Part shown: positions 1 through 10,644 of the stretch, in pieces
Position numbering within the stretch: the first letter of the stretch is position 1
How the letters are laid out: each line of letters starts with the position of its first letter
Origin: Pseudomonas alloputida
Lineage (GTDB): Bacteria; Pseudomonadota; Gammaproteobacteria; Pseudomonadales; Pseudomonadaceae
DNA: 64,000 nt
Assembly: GCF_021283545.2 (NCBI RefSeq)
Contig: NZ_CP128540.1
Location: 3,197,501 to 3,261,500 of the forward strand
Reading direction: 5' to 3'
Translations under genes and position numbers: made by a program
Notes under the pieces: model-generated
Told to the model about the DNA's origin: nothing
Databases searched by the model: none
What the model saw: only the letters and a program-made list of their open reading frames with translations

Positions 1-1
1 C

Positions 2-1549
<1,548 letters not shown>

Positions 1550-1604
1550 GTGCAAAGCGGGGCCGCCATGCGGCCCCCATCAGCCAACCCACGAGGACCG
1601 CATC

Positions 1605-2588
1605 ATGCCCGGCTCATGGCGATTCCTGCTGGTACTGGCGTTGTTCGCCGCCAGCATTCCGTTCTGGCCGTTGCAACCCCAACGAACGGTGGCCGAAGCA
1701 GCGGCCTCTCCCTGGGGGGCCAGCTATTTCCCCAACATCCCCCTGCTCACCCAGGATGGCGAAAAAGTGCATTTCTTCGACGACCTGATCAAGGACAAGG
1801 TGGTCGCCATCAACTTCATCTTTACCGGCTGCTCCGATTCCTGCCCAGTGGAAACTGCGCGCCTACGCCAGGTACAGAAAATCCTCGGTGACCGGGTCGG
1901 CAAAGACATCTTCCTCTACTCCATCAGCATCGATCCCTATAACGACACCCCCGCCACCCTCAAACGCTATGCCGAAAAGTTCGGCATCGGCCCAGGCTGG
2001 ACCTTGCTGACCGGCGAACCCGACGACATCGAGCAACTACGCCGCAGCCTGGGGCTGTGGATCGATGGCCTGGAAAACGGCCGCTCCAAAGACCACAACC
2101 TGAGCCTCATCATCGGCAACCAGGCCACCGGCCGCTGGATGAAAGCCTCGCCTTTCGAAAGCCCGTACATCCTCGCCGACCGCCTGGGCAACAGCCTGCA
2201 CAACTGGAAGCAGGCCAGCGCCATGAGCAATGACTACGCTCAGGCTCCGCAAATCCGCTCACCCAGCAGCGGCGAGCAGATATTCCGTACCCGTTGCTCG
2301 TCCTGCCATACCGTGGGCAACACCGAGCCAGGCCAGCCAGGCATCGGCCCCGACCTGCTGGGCGTGACCCGTCAGCGTGACGCCAACTGGCTGGTCCGCT
2401 GGCTGAAGGTGCCCGACCAGATGCTGGCCGAAAAAGACCCCTTGGCCATGCTGCTGTTCGAACAATACAACCGCCTGGCCATGCCCAACATGCGCTTGGG
2501 CGATGCCGAAGTCAGCGCATTGATAAGCTACCTCGAGGAGGAAACGGCTCGCCTGCAGACGCCCGTGACAAATAGGGGAATCCCCTAA
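1605..2588 (+). CDS. Sco1/SenC-cytochrome c fusion protein
   Basis: The 327-residue protein starts with an N-terminal hydrophobic signal or anchor, so it should act in the periplasm. A Sco1/SenC thioredoxin-fold domain follows, with the copper-binding CxxxC (FTGCSDSCP, about residues 73-81) and the distal His in KDHNLSLIIGN (about 163). The C-terminal third is a class I cytochrome c domain with the heme motif CSSCH (about 232) and a probable axial Met in LAMPNM (about 293). Sco proteins deliver copper or reduce thiols during cuproenzyme assembly; fused to a cytochrome c, the protein probably serves the multicopper oxidase gene 55 bp upstream. The start is supported by GAGGA about 8 nt upstream. 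Confidence 0.9.
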   Translation: MPGSWRFLLVLALFAASIPFWPLQPQRTVAEAAASPWGASYFPNIPLLTQDGEKVHFFDDLIKDKVVAINFIFTGCSDSCPVETARLRQVQKILGDRVGKDIFLYSISIDPYNDTPATLKRYAEKFGIGPGWTLLTGEPDDIEQLRRSLGLWIDGLENGRSKDHNLSLIIGNQATGRWMKASPFESPYILADRLGNSLHNWKQASAMSNDYAQAPQIRSPSSGEQIFRTRCSSCHTVGNTEPGQPGIGPDLLGVTRQRDANWLVRWLKVPDQMLAEKDPLAMLLFEQYNRLAMPNMRLGDAEVSALISYLEEETARLQTPVTNRGIP

Positions 2589-2669
2589 AGGCTATTGGCC
2601 ACCAGTCATCAGGCTGTCATCTTATTGTCGTATTTTCCGAGCATCACCCAGGGTCGGGAACTATCAGCA

Positions 2670-4985
2670 GTGATTCGCCGTTCGCTTTCCTCCACCAGCC
2701 TTCTGCGACTGCTTATCCTGATGCTCTGTGCAGCGACCCTGGCCTTTCTCTGGGGGCTGCACGTCACCCAGAAAGCCGCCGCCCGACAGAATGCACTGTC
2801 GGCCAAGGCCATCGAGCACCTGAACCTGGCCAGCATCGTGGGCGAAAACCTCCGACAGCTTGTCGACCGCGCCCAGGCGGTGGGTCGTGTGACCCAGGAC
2901 GACATGAAAGCGCGGCGCCAAGGCAACCTCAGCCTGGCAGCAGACCCTGTGTTCAAGCGCTTGAGCCTGTACGACCGACAAGGCCGGCTGCTAGCGGCCA
3001 GCCATACCGATGAGGCCGCCGAGTTGCCGGCAGACTGGTTGCGCCAACTGCAGCGGCACATTGATCGCTACGGTTTCAAACCTTTCCTGCCAAGCATTAA
3101 ACCTGTCAGCCAAACCGCTGCCCTGCCCACTTGGCGCCTGCCCTTCCTGCTGCCGTTGACCAATTCGACCGGCCGGGAAATCGACAACATTTTGCTGGTG
3201 CATCTGGACGTCGGCTACCTGGCGGTGCTGTTCCAGTCTATCGACCTGGGCAACAGTGGCCTGGTGCGTCTGCTGCAGGATGACGGCCTGGAGCGGCTGC
3301 GCATCGACAACAGCGGCGTGGTGACTGCCGGCGACCTATTGCAGCCCCCGCTGCCGGCGCTAAACACCGAAGCGGGCATGCTGACCCAGTACGTAGCGGG
3401 TGATGCCTACCAAAGCGTGTACCGCCGTGTACCCGAGCAAGGCTTCAGCGTGGTGGTCAGCCAGCGCCAGGCAGAAATCCTCGCACCCTCGACGCTGGCC
3501 TATTCCCGGCAGTTCTGGTTGAACCTGAGCATGACCCTGATGATCCTGGCCAGCCTGCTATGGACCTTGCGCCTGCTGCGCAAGCGCCAGGAGGCGTTCG
3601 ACGCGCTGGAACATGCCCAGCAGGTCAATCAGCAGCTGATCGTGCGCCTGGAGGACGAACATCGGCGCAGCAGCCACGCCGCCGCCACCGACCACCTCAG
3701 TGGCCTGCACAACCGCCGCCAGTTCGTCGAAGTGGCCAGCCAGGTGCTGACTCGGCAACGTGGCAAGCGCCGACTGATGGCGATCCTGTTCATCGACATG
3801 GACCGTTTCAAGTCGATCAACGACTCGCTCGGCCACAAGATTGGTGACCTGCTGCTACAGGCTGTGGCCGGGCGTATCCAGCGCCTGCTGGAGCCCGGCG
3901 ACGAGGCTTCGCGGTTTGGCGGCGACGAATTCGTGGTGTTGCTGGCCGGTGAGCGCAGCGAGGAGCAGATCAACGCCTGGGTCCACGAACTGGTGCAGAA
4001 GCTGTCGGCCACCTACGCCCTGGATGGCCAAGAGGTCAACACCAGCCCCAGTGTAGGGGTGAGCATCTGTCCGCGTGATGGCCAGGACATCGACAGCCTG
4101 ATACGCAGTGCCGATGCGGCCATGTACTCGGCCAAGCAGGCAGGGCGTGCGCAGTTTCGCTTTTTCGACCCCTCGCTGAACCTGGCCGATATCCAGGCGT
4201 TCACCCTTGAACAGGCCTTCGGCAGTGCCTTGGCCGAACGCCAGTTCGTGCTGCACTACCAGCCGCAGATGCGCCTCGACACCCACCAGGTGCAGGGTTA
4301 CGAGGCGCTGGTGCGCTGGGACCACCCCGAGTTCGGCCTGCTGTACCCGGACCGCTTCATCGACCTGGCCGAGCGCAGTGGCTTTATAGTCGAGCTGGGT
4401 TGGGAAGTACTGCAGCTGGCCTGTGAAGCCTTGTCGAGCTGGGATGCCCAAGGCCGCAAGACACGGCTGGCCGTCAATGTCTCCGCCCTGCAACTGCGTC
4501 AAGCCGACTTCGCTGACCGGCTGCTGAGCAAGTTGCAGCATCATGGCATCGCGCCTCAGCAGCTGGAGCTGGAAATTACCGAAACCACCATCCTCGACCC
4601 CGAAGGCACGGCGGTGGCGCACCTGCATACGTTGCGCGGCGCAGGTCTGGGTATCAGTCTGGACGATTTTGGCCGTGGCTACGCCGGCTTTGCCCACCTG
4701 CATTCACTGCCCCTGAGCAAGCTGAAGATCGATCGTTCGCTGATCGCGGCGCTGTCCAACAGCCATGACGACAGCCCAATCGTGTCCTCCACCATCATCC
4801 TGGCCAAGCGCCTGGGCCTGGAAGTGGTGGCCGAGGGGGTGGAAACCCGTGAACAGGTGGTGTACCTGAAGCTTGCCGGCTGCGATATTGCCCAGGGCTA
4901 CCACTTCAGCCGGCCACTGTCGCTGGCGCAGCTGTGGGTTTACCCGCCCTTCAACGGTATCGAGGACAAGGCATGCGTGTACTGA
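2670..4985 (+). CDS. Membrane GGDEF-EAL cyclic-di-GMP signalling protein
   Basis: The protein is about 771 residues with a transmembrane segment near residues 12-35, an extracytoplasmic region to about 280, a second transmembrane segment near 282-300, then GGDEF and EAL domains. The cyclase motif RFGGDEFVVLL is intact, as are DMDRFKSIND and SLGHKIGD. The inhibitory RxxD site five residues before GGDEF reads EPGD, so product inhibition is probably lost. The phosphodiesterase motifs YEALVRW, ETTILD, DDFGRGYAGF, KIDRSLI and EGVET look complete, so both activities are possible. I chose the GTG at 2670 because it puts the membrane segment at the N-terminus; a TTG at 2595 would add 25 residues. It follows the Sco-cytochrome gene closely and may be co-transcribed. 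Confidence 0.9.
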   Translation: MIRRSLSSTSLLRLLILMLCAATLAFLWGLHVTQKAAARQNALSAKAIEHLNLASIVGENLRQLVDRAQAVGRVTQDDMKARRQGNLSLAADPVFKRLSLYDRQGRLLAASHTDEAAELPADWLRQLQRHIDRYGFKPFLPSIKPVSQTAALPTWRLPFLLPLTNSTGREIDNILLVHLDVGYLAVLFQSIDLGNSGLVRLLQDDGLERLRIDNSGVVTAGDLLQPPLPALNTEAGMLTQYVAGDAYQSVYRRVPEQGFSVVVSQRQAEILAPSTLAYSRQFWLNLSMTLMILASLLWTLRLLRKRQEAFDALEHAQQVNQQLIVRLEDEHRRSSHAAATDHLSGLHNRRQFVEVASQVLTRQRGKRRLMAILFIDMDRFKSINDSLGHKIGDLLLQAVAGRIQRLLEPGDEASRFGGDEFVVLLAGERSEEQINAWVHELVQKLSATYALDGQEVNTSPSVGVSICPRDGQDIDSLIRSADAAMYSAKQAGRAQFRFFDPSLNLADIQAFTLEQAFGSALAERQFVLHYQPQMRLDTHQVQGYEALVRWDHPEFGLLYPDRFIDLAERSGFIVELGWEVLQLACEALSSWDAQGRKTRLAVNVSALQLRQADFADRLLSKLQHHGIAPQQLELEITETTILDPEGTAVAHLHTLRGAGLGISLDDFGRGYAGFAHLHSLPLSKLKIDRSLIAALSNSHDDSPIVSSTIILAKRLGLEVVAEGVETREQVVYLKLAGCDIAQGYHFSRPLSLAQLWVYPPFNGIEDKACVY

Positions 4986-5075
4986 GCGCAACGGCAGGCT
5001 TGCCGAGGGCGTTGGGCAAGGACAGGCAAGGCATTTCGGTTTATCGTGTACCGATCACACACCGACACCCGCACC

Positions 5076-6026
5076 ATGACCGATATCGAGCGCTACCTTC
5101 GCGCCGCCACCCGTGACAACACCCGGCGCAGCTACCAGGCCGCCATCGAGCACTTCGAGAGCCATTGGGGCGGCTTTCTCCCGGCCACCGCCGAGAGTAT
5201 CGCCCGCTACCTGGCCGATCACGCCGACCAGCATGCAGTCAGTACCCTGCGCCAACGCCTGGCCGCGCTCAGCCAGTGGCACGTCGCCCAAGGCTTCCCC
5301 GATCCGACCAAGGCGCCATTGGTGCGTCAGGTGCTACGCGGCATCCGCACCCTGCACCCGACGCCACCCAAACAGGCCGCCCCGCTGTTGCTGCAACACC
5401 TGCAAACCGCTGTGACGTGTTTCGAAGAAGAAGCCCGACAGGCCCGCGAGCACCATGATTTGGCAGCCCTGCGCCGGGCTCGCCGTGACAGCGCCTTGCT
5501 GTTGCTGGGTTTCTGGCGTGGATTTCGCGGCGATGAGCTGGCACGCCTGCGCATCGAACACATCCAGGCGCAAGCCGGTGTCGGCATTACGCTTTTCCTG
5601 CCGCGCAGCAAGGGCGACCGCGAAGCCTTGGGCGTCCAGCACCGCACCCCTGCCCTCAAGGCCTTGTGCCCTGTCACTGCCTACCTGCAATGGCTTGAAG
5701 TCGCCGGTATTGCCCATGGGCCGGTGTTCCGCAAACTCGACCGCTGGGGCAACCTTGGCGACAACGCGCTCAACAGCAACAGCCTGGTGGGCCTGCTGCG
5801 GCGCATGCTGGAACGCGCCGGGGTGCCGGCGGCGCTGTATACCGGCCACTCGCTACGGCGTGGCTTCGCCACCTGGGCCACGGCCAATGGTTGGGAACTG
5901 AAGTCGCTGATGAGCTATGTGGGCTGGAAAGACGCCAAGTCGGCGCTGCGCTACATCGACTCGGCGCAGCGTTTTGGCGATCTGGCCGTGCTACCGGCCA
6001 GTCAGGTGCAACCGCTTATTCCTTGA
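5076..6026 (+). CDS. Tyrosine recombinase / site-specific integrase
   Basis: This 316-residue protein has the two-part tyrosine recombinase layout. The N-terminal SAM-like core-binding domain begins TRRSYQAAIEHFESHWG, and the C-terminal catalytic domain shows GFWRGFRGDELARLR (first catalytic Arg), TGHSLRRGFATWA (His-x-x-Arg) and VGWKDAKSALRYID (nucleophile Tyr). The second active-site His is Trp (GW instead of GH), a change tolerated in some recombinases such as Flp. No tRNA, direct repeat or phage genes lie nearby, so it may be a domesticated or stand-alone recombinase. The ATG at 5076 lacks a strong Shine-Dalgarno; a GTG at 5046 would add 10 residues. The gene ends about convergent with the minus-strand lactonase gene, whose stop at 6016 overlaps its last codons. 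Confidence 0.85.
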   Translation: MTDIERYLRAATRDNTRRSYQAAIEHFESHWGGFLPATAESIARYLADHADQHAVSTLRQRLAALSQWHVAQGFPDPTKAPLVRQVLRGIRTLHPTPPKQAAPLLLQHLQTAVTCFEEEARQAREHHDLAALRRARRDSALLLLGFWRGFRGDELARLRIEHIQAQAGVGITLFLPRSKGDREALGVQHRTPALKALCPVTAYLQWLEVAGIAHGPVFRKLDRWGNLGDNALNSNSLVGLLRRMLERAGVPAALYTGHSLRRGFATWATANGWELKSLMSYVGWKDAKSALRYIDSAQRFGDLAVLPASQVQPLIP

Positions 6027-7056
6027 AGCTGTGCCTGGCGACGCCGCCCGTTTCCGGGCGGATGGCATACAGGTCGCCAGCGTCCGGATAATGGTGCAGG
6101 TCTTCTGGCGTCATGTCGTAACGCGCGGTGCTGATGTACAAGGTGTTCATCCCGGGCCCGCCAAAGCAGCAGCTGGTGGGGCACGGTACTGGCATCAACA
6201 CCTGGTCGGTCAGGTACCCGTGGCGGTCGTAGCGCAGCAGGCAGCTGCCATGGTACTGGCACACCCACAGCCCGCCTTCGCGGTCCAGCGCCAGACCATC
6301 CGGCCGCCCCAGTTCGGCGGGGGTTTCGGCAAACAGCGTGACAGCGCCCAGCCGGCCTTCGATGAGGTACTCGGCGCGGTAGATCGCACGCGCCGCCGAA
6401 TCGACGAAGTACACCGTATGGCCGTCGTGCGACCAGGCAAGGCCGGTGGGCAAGCCCATGTCATCGTGAATCACCTGGTCGCTCAACTGCCAGTCAAAGC
6501 GAAAAAGCGCCCCGGTATTGTCACTGAGGGCCTCGTCCATCAGGCCGGTGACGAAGCGTCCCTGTGGGTCGCAGGCGCCATCGTTGAAGCGGTAAGTCGA
6601 GCGCGGATGGACCGATGCCGAATGCTGGCTCACCTTGCGTGTTGGCACATCGAAGATGGCCACGCTGGCATCCTCGGTGAAAATCAGGTTGCCCCGGTCG
6701 GTCAGCGCCAGGGCGCCAATGCGCGCGGCAGACTCGTAAAGGCAATCGACTTCGCCATCGGGTGTCAGGCCGTTGATGCGCCCGCCAGAGATATCGACAA
6801 AGTACAGCACGCCACTGCGTTCATCCCAGACCAGGCTTTCACCAAGGTCCGCGCGCGTGTTGGCCACTTTGACCGGCACGTAATTGCATTCCTTGATGCG
6901 GCTCCAGCGCTCGGCCACCTGCACACGGTCAAGGTCCCGAGTGTGGCTGACACTGCTGTGTTCGTTGAAGCGGGTGGCGATGTGCTGGCTATTGCTGGCG
7001 CGCAAGGTGCAATCAGTGGGATGGCACAGCGCACCGGCCAGGTGAGTAACGGGCAT
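6016..7056 (-). CDS. SMP-30/gluconolactonase-family lactonase
   Basis: The 346-residue protein is a six-bladed beta-propeller of the SMP-30/gluconolactonase/LRE family. Recognisable blade and metal-site motifs are GESLVWDERSGVLYFVDI (Glu ligand), STYRFNDGACDPQGRF (Asn ligand), TGLAWSHDGHTVYFVDS (Asp ligand) and GRPDGLALDREGGLWV. These enzymes hydrolyse sugar or aldonic lactones with a divalent metal. The N-terminus is about 50 residues longer than in many family members, yet GAAGG sits 8 nt before the ATG at 7056, so I kept it; internal starts are possible. It is divergent from a LysR gene that probably controls it, and lies near glycerate kinase and an MFS permease, which suggests sugar-acid catabolism. 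Confidence 0.85.
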   Translation of the reverse strand: MPVTHLAGALCHPTDCTLRASNSQHIATRFNEHSSVSHTRDLDRVQVAERWSRIKECNYVPVKVANTRADLGESLVWDERSGVLYFVDISGGRINGLTPDGEVDCLYESAARIGALALTDRGNLIFTEDASVAIFDVPTRKVSQHSASVHPRSTYRFNDGACDPQGRFVTGLMDEALSDNTGALFRFDWQLSDQVIHDDMGLPTGLAWSHDGHTVYFVDSAARAIYRAEYLIEGRLGAVTLFAETPAELGRPDGLALDREGGLWVCQYHGSCLLRYDRHGYLTDQVLMPVPCPTSCCFGGPGMNTLYISTARYDMTPEDLHHYPDAGDLYAIRPETGGVARHSFKE

Positions 7057-7133
7057 TTCTGGCTACCTTCAATTCTCCTTTCTTACGATATCAACAAAAA
7101 AATCAATGACTTAATATTAAAAGCATGCAACTT

Positions 7134-7152
7134 TGATATCCCATGGATATCA
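7134..7152. promoter_or_regulatory. Inverted repeat between lactonase and LysR genes
   Basis: TGATATCC and GGATATCA form a perfect 8-bp inverted repeat around a 3-nt centre in the AT-rich divergent intergenic region. A further GATATC lies near 7088. LysR-family proteins usually bind imperfect palindromes in such divergent regions, so this is a candidate operator for the regulator that starts at 7184. The protein-DNA link is inferred. Confidence 0.45.
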
Positions 7153-7183
7153 CCGCCGAGTCGCCACGCTGCAGGAATGCTGG

Positions 7184-8083
7184 ATGATCGAAACACGCTT
7201 GCTCAGGCAGTTCATCGCCGTGGCCGAAGAGCTGCACTTTCACAAGGCCGCACAGCGCCTGCACATGGCGCAACCGCCGCTGAGCCAGGCGATCAACCGG
7301 CTCGAGGAAAAGCTCGGTTTCGGCCTTCTTCTGCGCAACAAGCGCGGGGTGCGCCTGACCGCAGCGGGTGCAGCGTTTCTCGACACCGCCTACCGCACGC
7401 TTGCTGAACTGGAACAAGGGATCGAGTACGCGCGCAACGTGTCTGCGGGGGTCAGCGGCAAACTGACCATCACGGCCATTTCCATCGCTTATTACGATTC
7501 GCTGCTCAACCGCTTGCGCCGCTTTCGGGAGACTTATCCAAACGTACAGCTGACCATCCGCGAGATGCCATCTGCCTCTCAGGCCAAGGCCTTGCTGGCC
7601 GGCGAGGCGGACATCGGCTTCATGCGCAGGCTACCGCTGCCGGTCGGCACCCTGGAGGCTCGCTTGCTGCTTGACGAGCAGATCGTCATGGCGCTGCCCG
7701 CCAGCCATCCCATGGCGCGTTTCGAGGCCGTCGACTTGCGCGAGTTTGCCGATGAGGACTTCGTGTTCACCCCGCAAGCGCTGGGCGGGGGCTACCACGC
7801 ACAGTTGGTTGCGCTGTGCGAGTCGGCCGGGTTCTACCCCAAGGTCGTGCAGGAGGCGGCGCAGATCCACACCCTGCTGGGTCTGGTGGCCTGCGGCTTT
7901 GGCGTGGCCCTGGTGCCGGCGTCCTTCGTCCGCTCAACCCCGCGCGAACGCGTGCAGTTTTGCCCCATCCGCCCTATCGATGACCAGCCACCCCCAGGGC
8001 TTGGGCTGTACATGAAATGGAACGCCCAGAATGCTTCGCCAGCGCTGGCCAACTTCATTGCCATGTTCGAGACACAGCAATAA
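7184..8083 (+). CDS. LysR-family transcriptional regulator
   Basis: The 299-residue protein has an N-terminal winged HTH typical of the LysR family (LLRQFIAVAEELHFHKAAQR, then MAQPPLSQAINRLEEKLG) and a periplasmic-binding-like effector domain from about residue 90. The HTH resembles BenM/CatM/CbnR-type regulators (ELHFHKAAQRLHMAQPPLS). The ATG at 7184 has AGGA about 9 nt upstream and matches the family N-terminus; upstream in-frame starts are less likely. It is divergent from the lactonase gene and convergent with glycerate kinase, with only 19 bp between stops. It probably responds to a sugar acid or lactone, but the effector is unknown. Confidence 0.9.
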   Translation: MIETRLLRQFIAVAEELHFHKAAQRLHMAQPPLSQAINRLEEKLGFGLLLRNKRGVRLTAAGAAFLDTAYRTLAELEQGIEYARNVSAGVSGKLTITAISIAYYDSLLNRLRRFRETYPNVQLTIREMPSASQAKALLAGEADIGFMRRLPLPVGTLEARLLLDEQIVMALPASHPMARFEAVDLREFADEDFVFTPQALGGGYHAQLVALCESAGFYPKVVQEAAQIHTLLGLVACGFGVALVPASFVRSTPRERVQFCPIRPIDDQPPPGLGLYMKWNAQNASPALANFIAMFETQQ

Positions 8084-8102
8084 GGCCATTTCTACAGGGT
8101 GT

Positions 8103-9242
8103 TCAGCCTCGCTTCGCGCAGCGCCACAGCCGACCGATATCACAAGCCCTGGCCTGCAACAGCTCGGCAGCATTTGCACACGCCTGCTCAAGGCTCATCG
8201 GTCCATTGGCCAATGCAAATACAGCGTCGACCCCATGGGCATACAACTGCTGATACCCCTCCCCCAAGGTCCCGGCCAGTACCACCACCGGCACGCCATG
8301 GCGCTTGGCAACCCGCGCCACCCCCATCGGCGTCTTGCCGCGCAGTGTCTGGGCATCGAAACGCCCCTCGCCCGTCACCACCAGATCTGCCCCTTGTGCC
8401 AGGGCGTCAAGGCCAGCCAGCTCAGCCACGACTTCCACCCCAGGGCGAAACTGCGCGTCCATGAATGCCCGGGCAGCGAAGCCCATGCCACCGGCCGCAC
8501 CACAACCAGGGTAATCGCGCACATCCGCGCCCAACAGCAGCGCACAATGGTCGGCAAAATGATTCAGCGCGTGGTCCAGCGCCTCCACTTGCTGCGGGTT
8601 GGCACCTTTCTGCGGGCCGAAGATCGCCGATGCGCCGTTGGCGCCACACAATGGGTTGTCGACATCCGCCGCGACTTCAAACTGCACCCCGGCCAGGCGC
8701 GGGTCGAGGCCGCTGGCGTCGATATGGGCCAGCTTGGCCAAGGCCAGGCCGCCCTCTTCCAGCGCTTGCCCGTCAGCATCCAGCAGGCGCAGGCCAAGTG
8801 CTCGCAACATGCCACTGCCGGCATCGTTGGTGGCGCTGCCGCCGATGGCCAGCACCACACGCCGGGCGCCGGCGTCGAGAGCTGCGGCAATCAGTTCACC
8901 GGTACCCCAGGTGCTGCTGCGGCAAGCATCGCGTTGGCCTGTTGGCACCTGTTGCAGGCCACTGGCCTGGGCCATTTCGATGATTGCGGTGCGACTTTGC
9001 GGCAACCAGCCCCAGCCAGCCTCGACGTACTGCCCCAGTGGCCCGCGCACGGTCTGGCGGCGCAATTCACCGCGGCTGGCGGCCAGGATCACCTCCATGG
9101 TGCCTTCGCCACCGTCGGCCATTGGGCACTCGACCAGTTCAGCCTCCGGCCACGCTTCGCTCAGGCCCGCAGCGATGGCGCGGGCGACACCGGCAGCGTC
9201 GAGGCTGTCCTTGAACGAGTCGGGGGCAATGACGATCTTCAT
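8103..9242 (-). CDS. glxK: Glycerate kinase (GlxK/GarK family)
   Basis: The 379-residue protein starts MKIVIAPDSFKDSLDAAGVA, the hallmark of type II glycerate 2-kinases, and continues with MADGGEGTMEVI, GTGELIAAALDAGARR, AIGGSATNDAGSGMLRALG and TGEGRFDAQTLRGKTPMGVA. It phosphorylates D-glycerate from glyoxylate, glucarate/galactarate or tartronate routes and feeds glycolysis. The start has AGGAGA 8 nt upstream. A CdaR-type regulator lies upstream on the same strand and an MFS permease diverges from it, so the three form a likely uptake-regulation-kinase set. Confidence 0.93.
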   Translation of the reverse strand: MKIVIAPDSFKDSLDAAGVARAIAAGLSEAWPEAELVECPMADGGEGTMEVILAASRGELRRQTVRGPLGQYVEAGWGWLPQSRTAIIEMAQASGLQQVPTGQRDACRSSTWGTGELIAAALDAGARRVVLAIGGSATNDAGSGMLRALGLRLLDADGQALEEGGLALAKLAHIDASGLDPRLAGVQFEVAADVDNPLCGANGASAIFGPQKGANPQQVEALDHALNHFADHCALLLGADVRDYPGCGAAGGMGFAARAFMDAQFRPGVEVVAELAGLDALAQGADLVVTGEGRFDAQTLRGKTPMGVARVAKRHGVPVVVLAGTLGEGYQQLYAHGVDAVFALANGPMSLEQACANAAELLQARACDIGRLWRCAKRG

Positions 9243-9383
9243 GGGGTTTCTCCTGTCCTGATGAGCGGCATGCTGACAGGTGGCAGCCAAGGTGACCTCG
9301 GTCAAATGCACAAAACGCCGGCCGGGTTGTTTGGGCAGATGCCTTTTTGCCTGTTCTGGCCCAATCGCCGGCAAGTGAACACT

Positions 9384-10481
9384 TCAGTCAGTTGGCAACA
9401 GCTGCAACCCCAGATACAAGCTGAGCATCCCTTCCAGGCGCAGCGGGTCGACCTCACCCAGCTCGGCTATGCGCTCCAGTCGATAGCGCAGGCTGTTGCG
9501 GTGGATGCCCAGGGCATCGGCACAGGACTGGCTCTGGCCGTCATGGGCACACCAGGCGCGCAGGGTAGCGAGTAACTGGCCACTGCTGTCCTTGGCGCGG
9601 ATGCGCTGCAACGGCTCCAGCAGCTCGTCCAGCGCGTCGTCGTTACGGTGGCGCCACAGCAGCGCCGGCAGCCGGTATCGCTGCAGGCTGAGCAATCGTT
9701 CGCTGGGCAATACCTCACGGCCGTAGGCCAGCAAGTCACGCACCCGGCGGTAACCACGGCGTAACTGCTCCAGGCTCTGCGCTGCACTACCAAGGGCCAG
9801 TCGCTCAATGTCCCAGCCGTGGCGTTGCAGGCGTTCCAGCAGGCGCAGTTCATCCAGTGCCACGCCTGCCGGGCGGCACCACAGCAACGACTGGCGAGCC
9901 GGGCTGACGCACCAGCTATCCGGATAACGGCTCATCAACCATGCGGCCAGCGCCTCGGCAGGTGGCCCGGAAGTAATCTCGAACAGGCACGGTATCCGCG
10001 GTAGCTGAGGTTTCAGGCCCAACTGACGGGCTTCGTCCAGCAAGCGCGGCGAGTTACCGCTGCCGCCGAGCAGTAGCGCCAGCAGGTCGTCACAGCGCTG
10101 CCTTCGCCATTGCTGGTCAGCCTGTAAATTGCGTTGGGCCAGCAGCATTTCGGCGGTCATGCGCACCAGCTCGCCATAGGTGCGCACCTGCTGCGGGTCG
10201 CCAGTCAGGCCCAACACGCCCATCAGCCGCCCATCGAGCATCAATGGCAGGTTCACGCCGGGCTGCACGCCCTTCAGGCACTTGGCCGCGTCGGTATCCA
10301 GTTCGACGATCCGGCCATTGGCCAAGACCAGCTGCGCGCCCTCGTGACGGGTGTTGATACGCTCCGGCTCACCGCTGCCCAGGATCAACCCCTGGCTGTC
10401 CATGACATTGACGTTGCAAGGCAAGATGGCCATTGCCCGGTCAACGATATCCTGCGCCAGGTCATGGTCGAGTTCGAACAT
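9384..10481 (-). CDS. cdaR: CdaR-family sugar-diacid regulator
   Basis: The protein is 365 residues. The N-terminal diacid-recognition domain begins FELDHDLAQDIVDRAMAILP and includes NVMDSQGLILGSGEPERINTRHEGA; the C-terminal PucR/CdaR HTH contains CADALGIHRNSLRYRLERIA. CdaR proteins activate glucarate, galactarate and glycerate genes in response to the diacid or glycerate. Its position between glycerate kinase and a divergent permease gene fits that role. The ATG at 10481 follows AAAGGA and matches the family start; an upstream in-frame extension has no family sequence. Confidence 0.88.
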   Translation of the reverse strand: MFELDHDLAQDIVDRAMAILPCNVNVMDSQGLILGSGEPERINTRHEGAQLVLANGRIVELDTDAAKCLKGVQPGVNLPLMLDGRLMGVLGLTGDPQQVRTYGELVRMTAEMLLAQRNLQADQQWRRQRCDDLLALLLGGSGNSPRLLDEARQLGLKPQLPRIPCLFEITSGPPAEALAAWLMSRYPDSWCVSPARQSLLWCRPAGVALDELRLLERLQRHGWDIERLALGSAAQSLEQLRRGYRRVRDLLAYGREVLPSERLLSLQRYRLPALLWRHRNDDALDELLEPLQRIRAKDSSGQLLATLRAWCAHDGQSQSCADALGIHRNSLRYRLERIAELGEVDPLRLEGMLSLYLGLQLLPTD

Positions 10482-10623
10482 TGCGGGGTCCTTTAGGTGT
10501 TTGGCTTTTGGGCTCGGGCACAGCAGCCTGGGCCAAGCGCTGTGCAAAAGCACAAAGACAGGCTAGCCGCAGTCCCCGAGACTCGTCAGGGCGAGCGCCG
10601 GAACAGGCGACGCGGCGAAAACC

Positions 10624-10638
10624 ATAACAACAGAGAAC
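10624..10638 (+). promoter_or_regulatory. A-rich CA motif before MFS permease gene (possible Crc/Hfq site)
   Basis: The leader reads ATAACAACAGAGAAC just before the start codon and overlaps the purine-rich ribosome binding site. The AAnAAnAA pattern is the target of the Hfq/Crc catabolite repression complex in Pseudomonas, so translation may be repressed on preferred carbon sources. Confidence 0.45.
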
Positions 10639-10644
10639 CCGATC

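Noticed and set aside
5917..7407. Long open frame on the plus strand
   Set aside because: It runs antisense to the lactonase gene and crosses the divergent promoter; no recognised domain.
8031..9575. Long open frame on the plus strand
   Set aside because: It lies opposite the glycerate kinase gene, has no family motifs, and is a by-product of high GC third positions.
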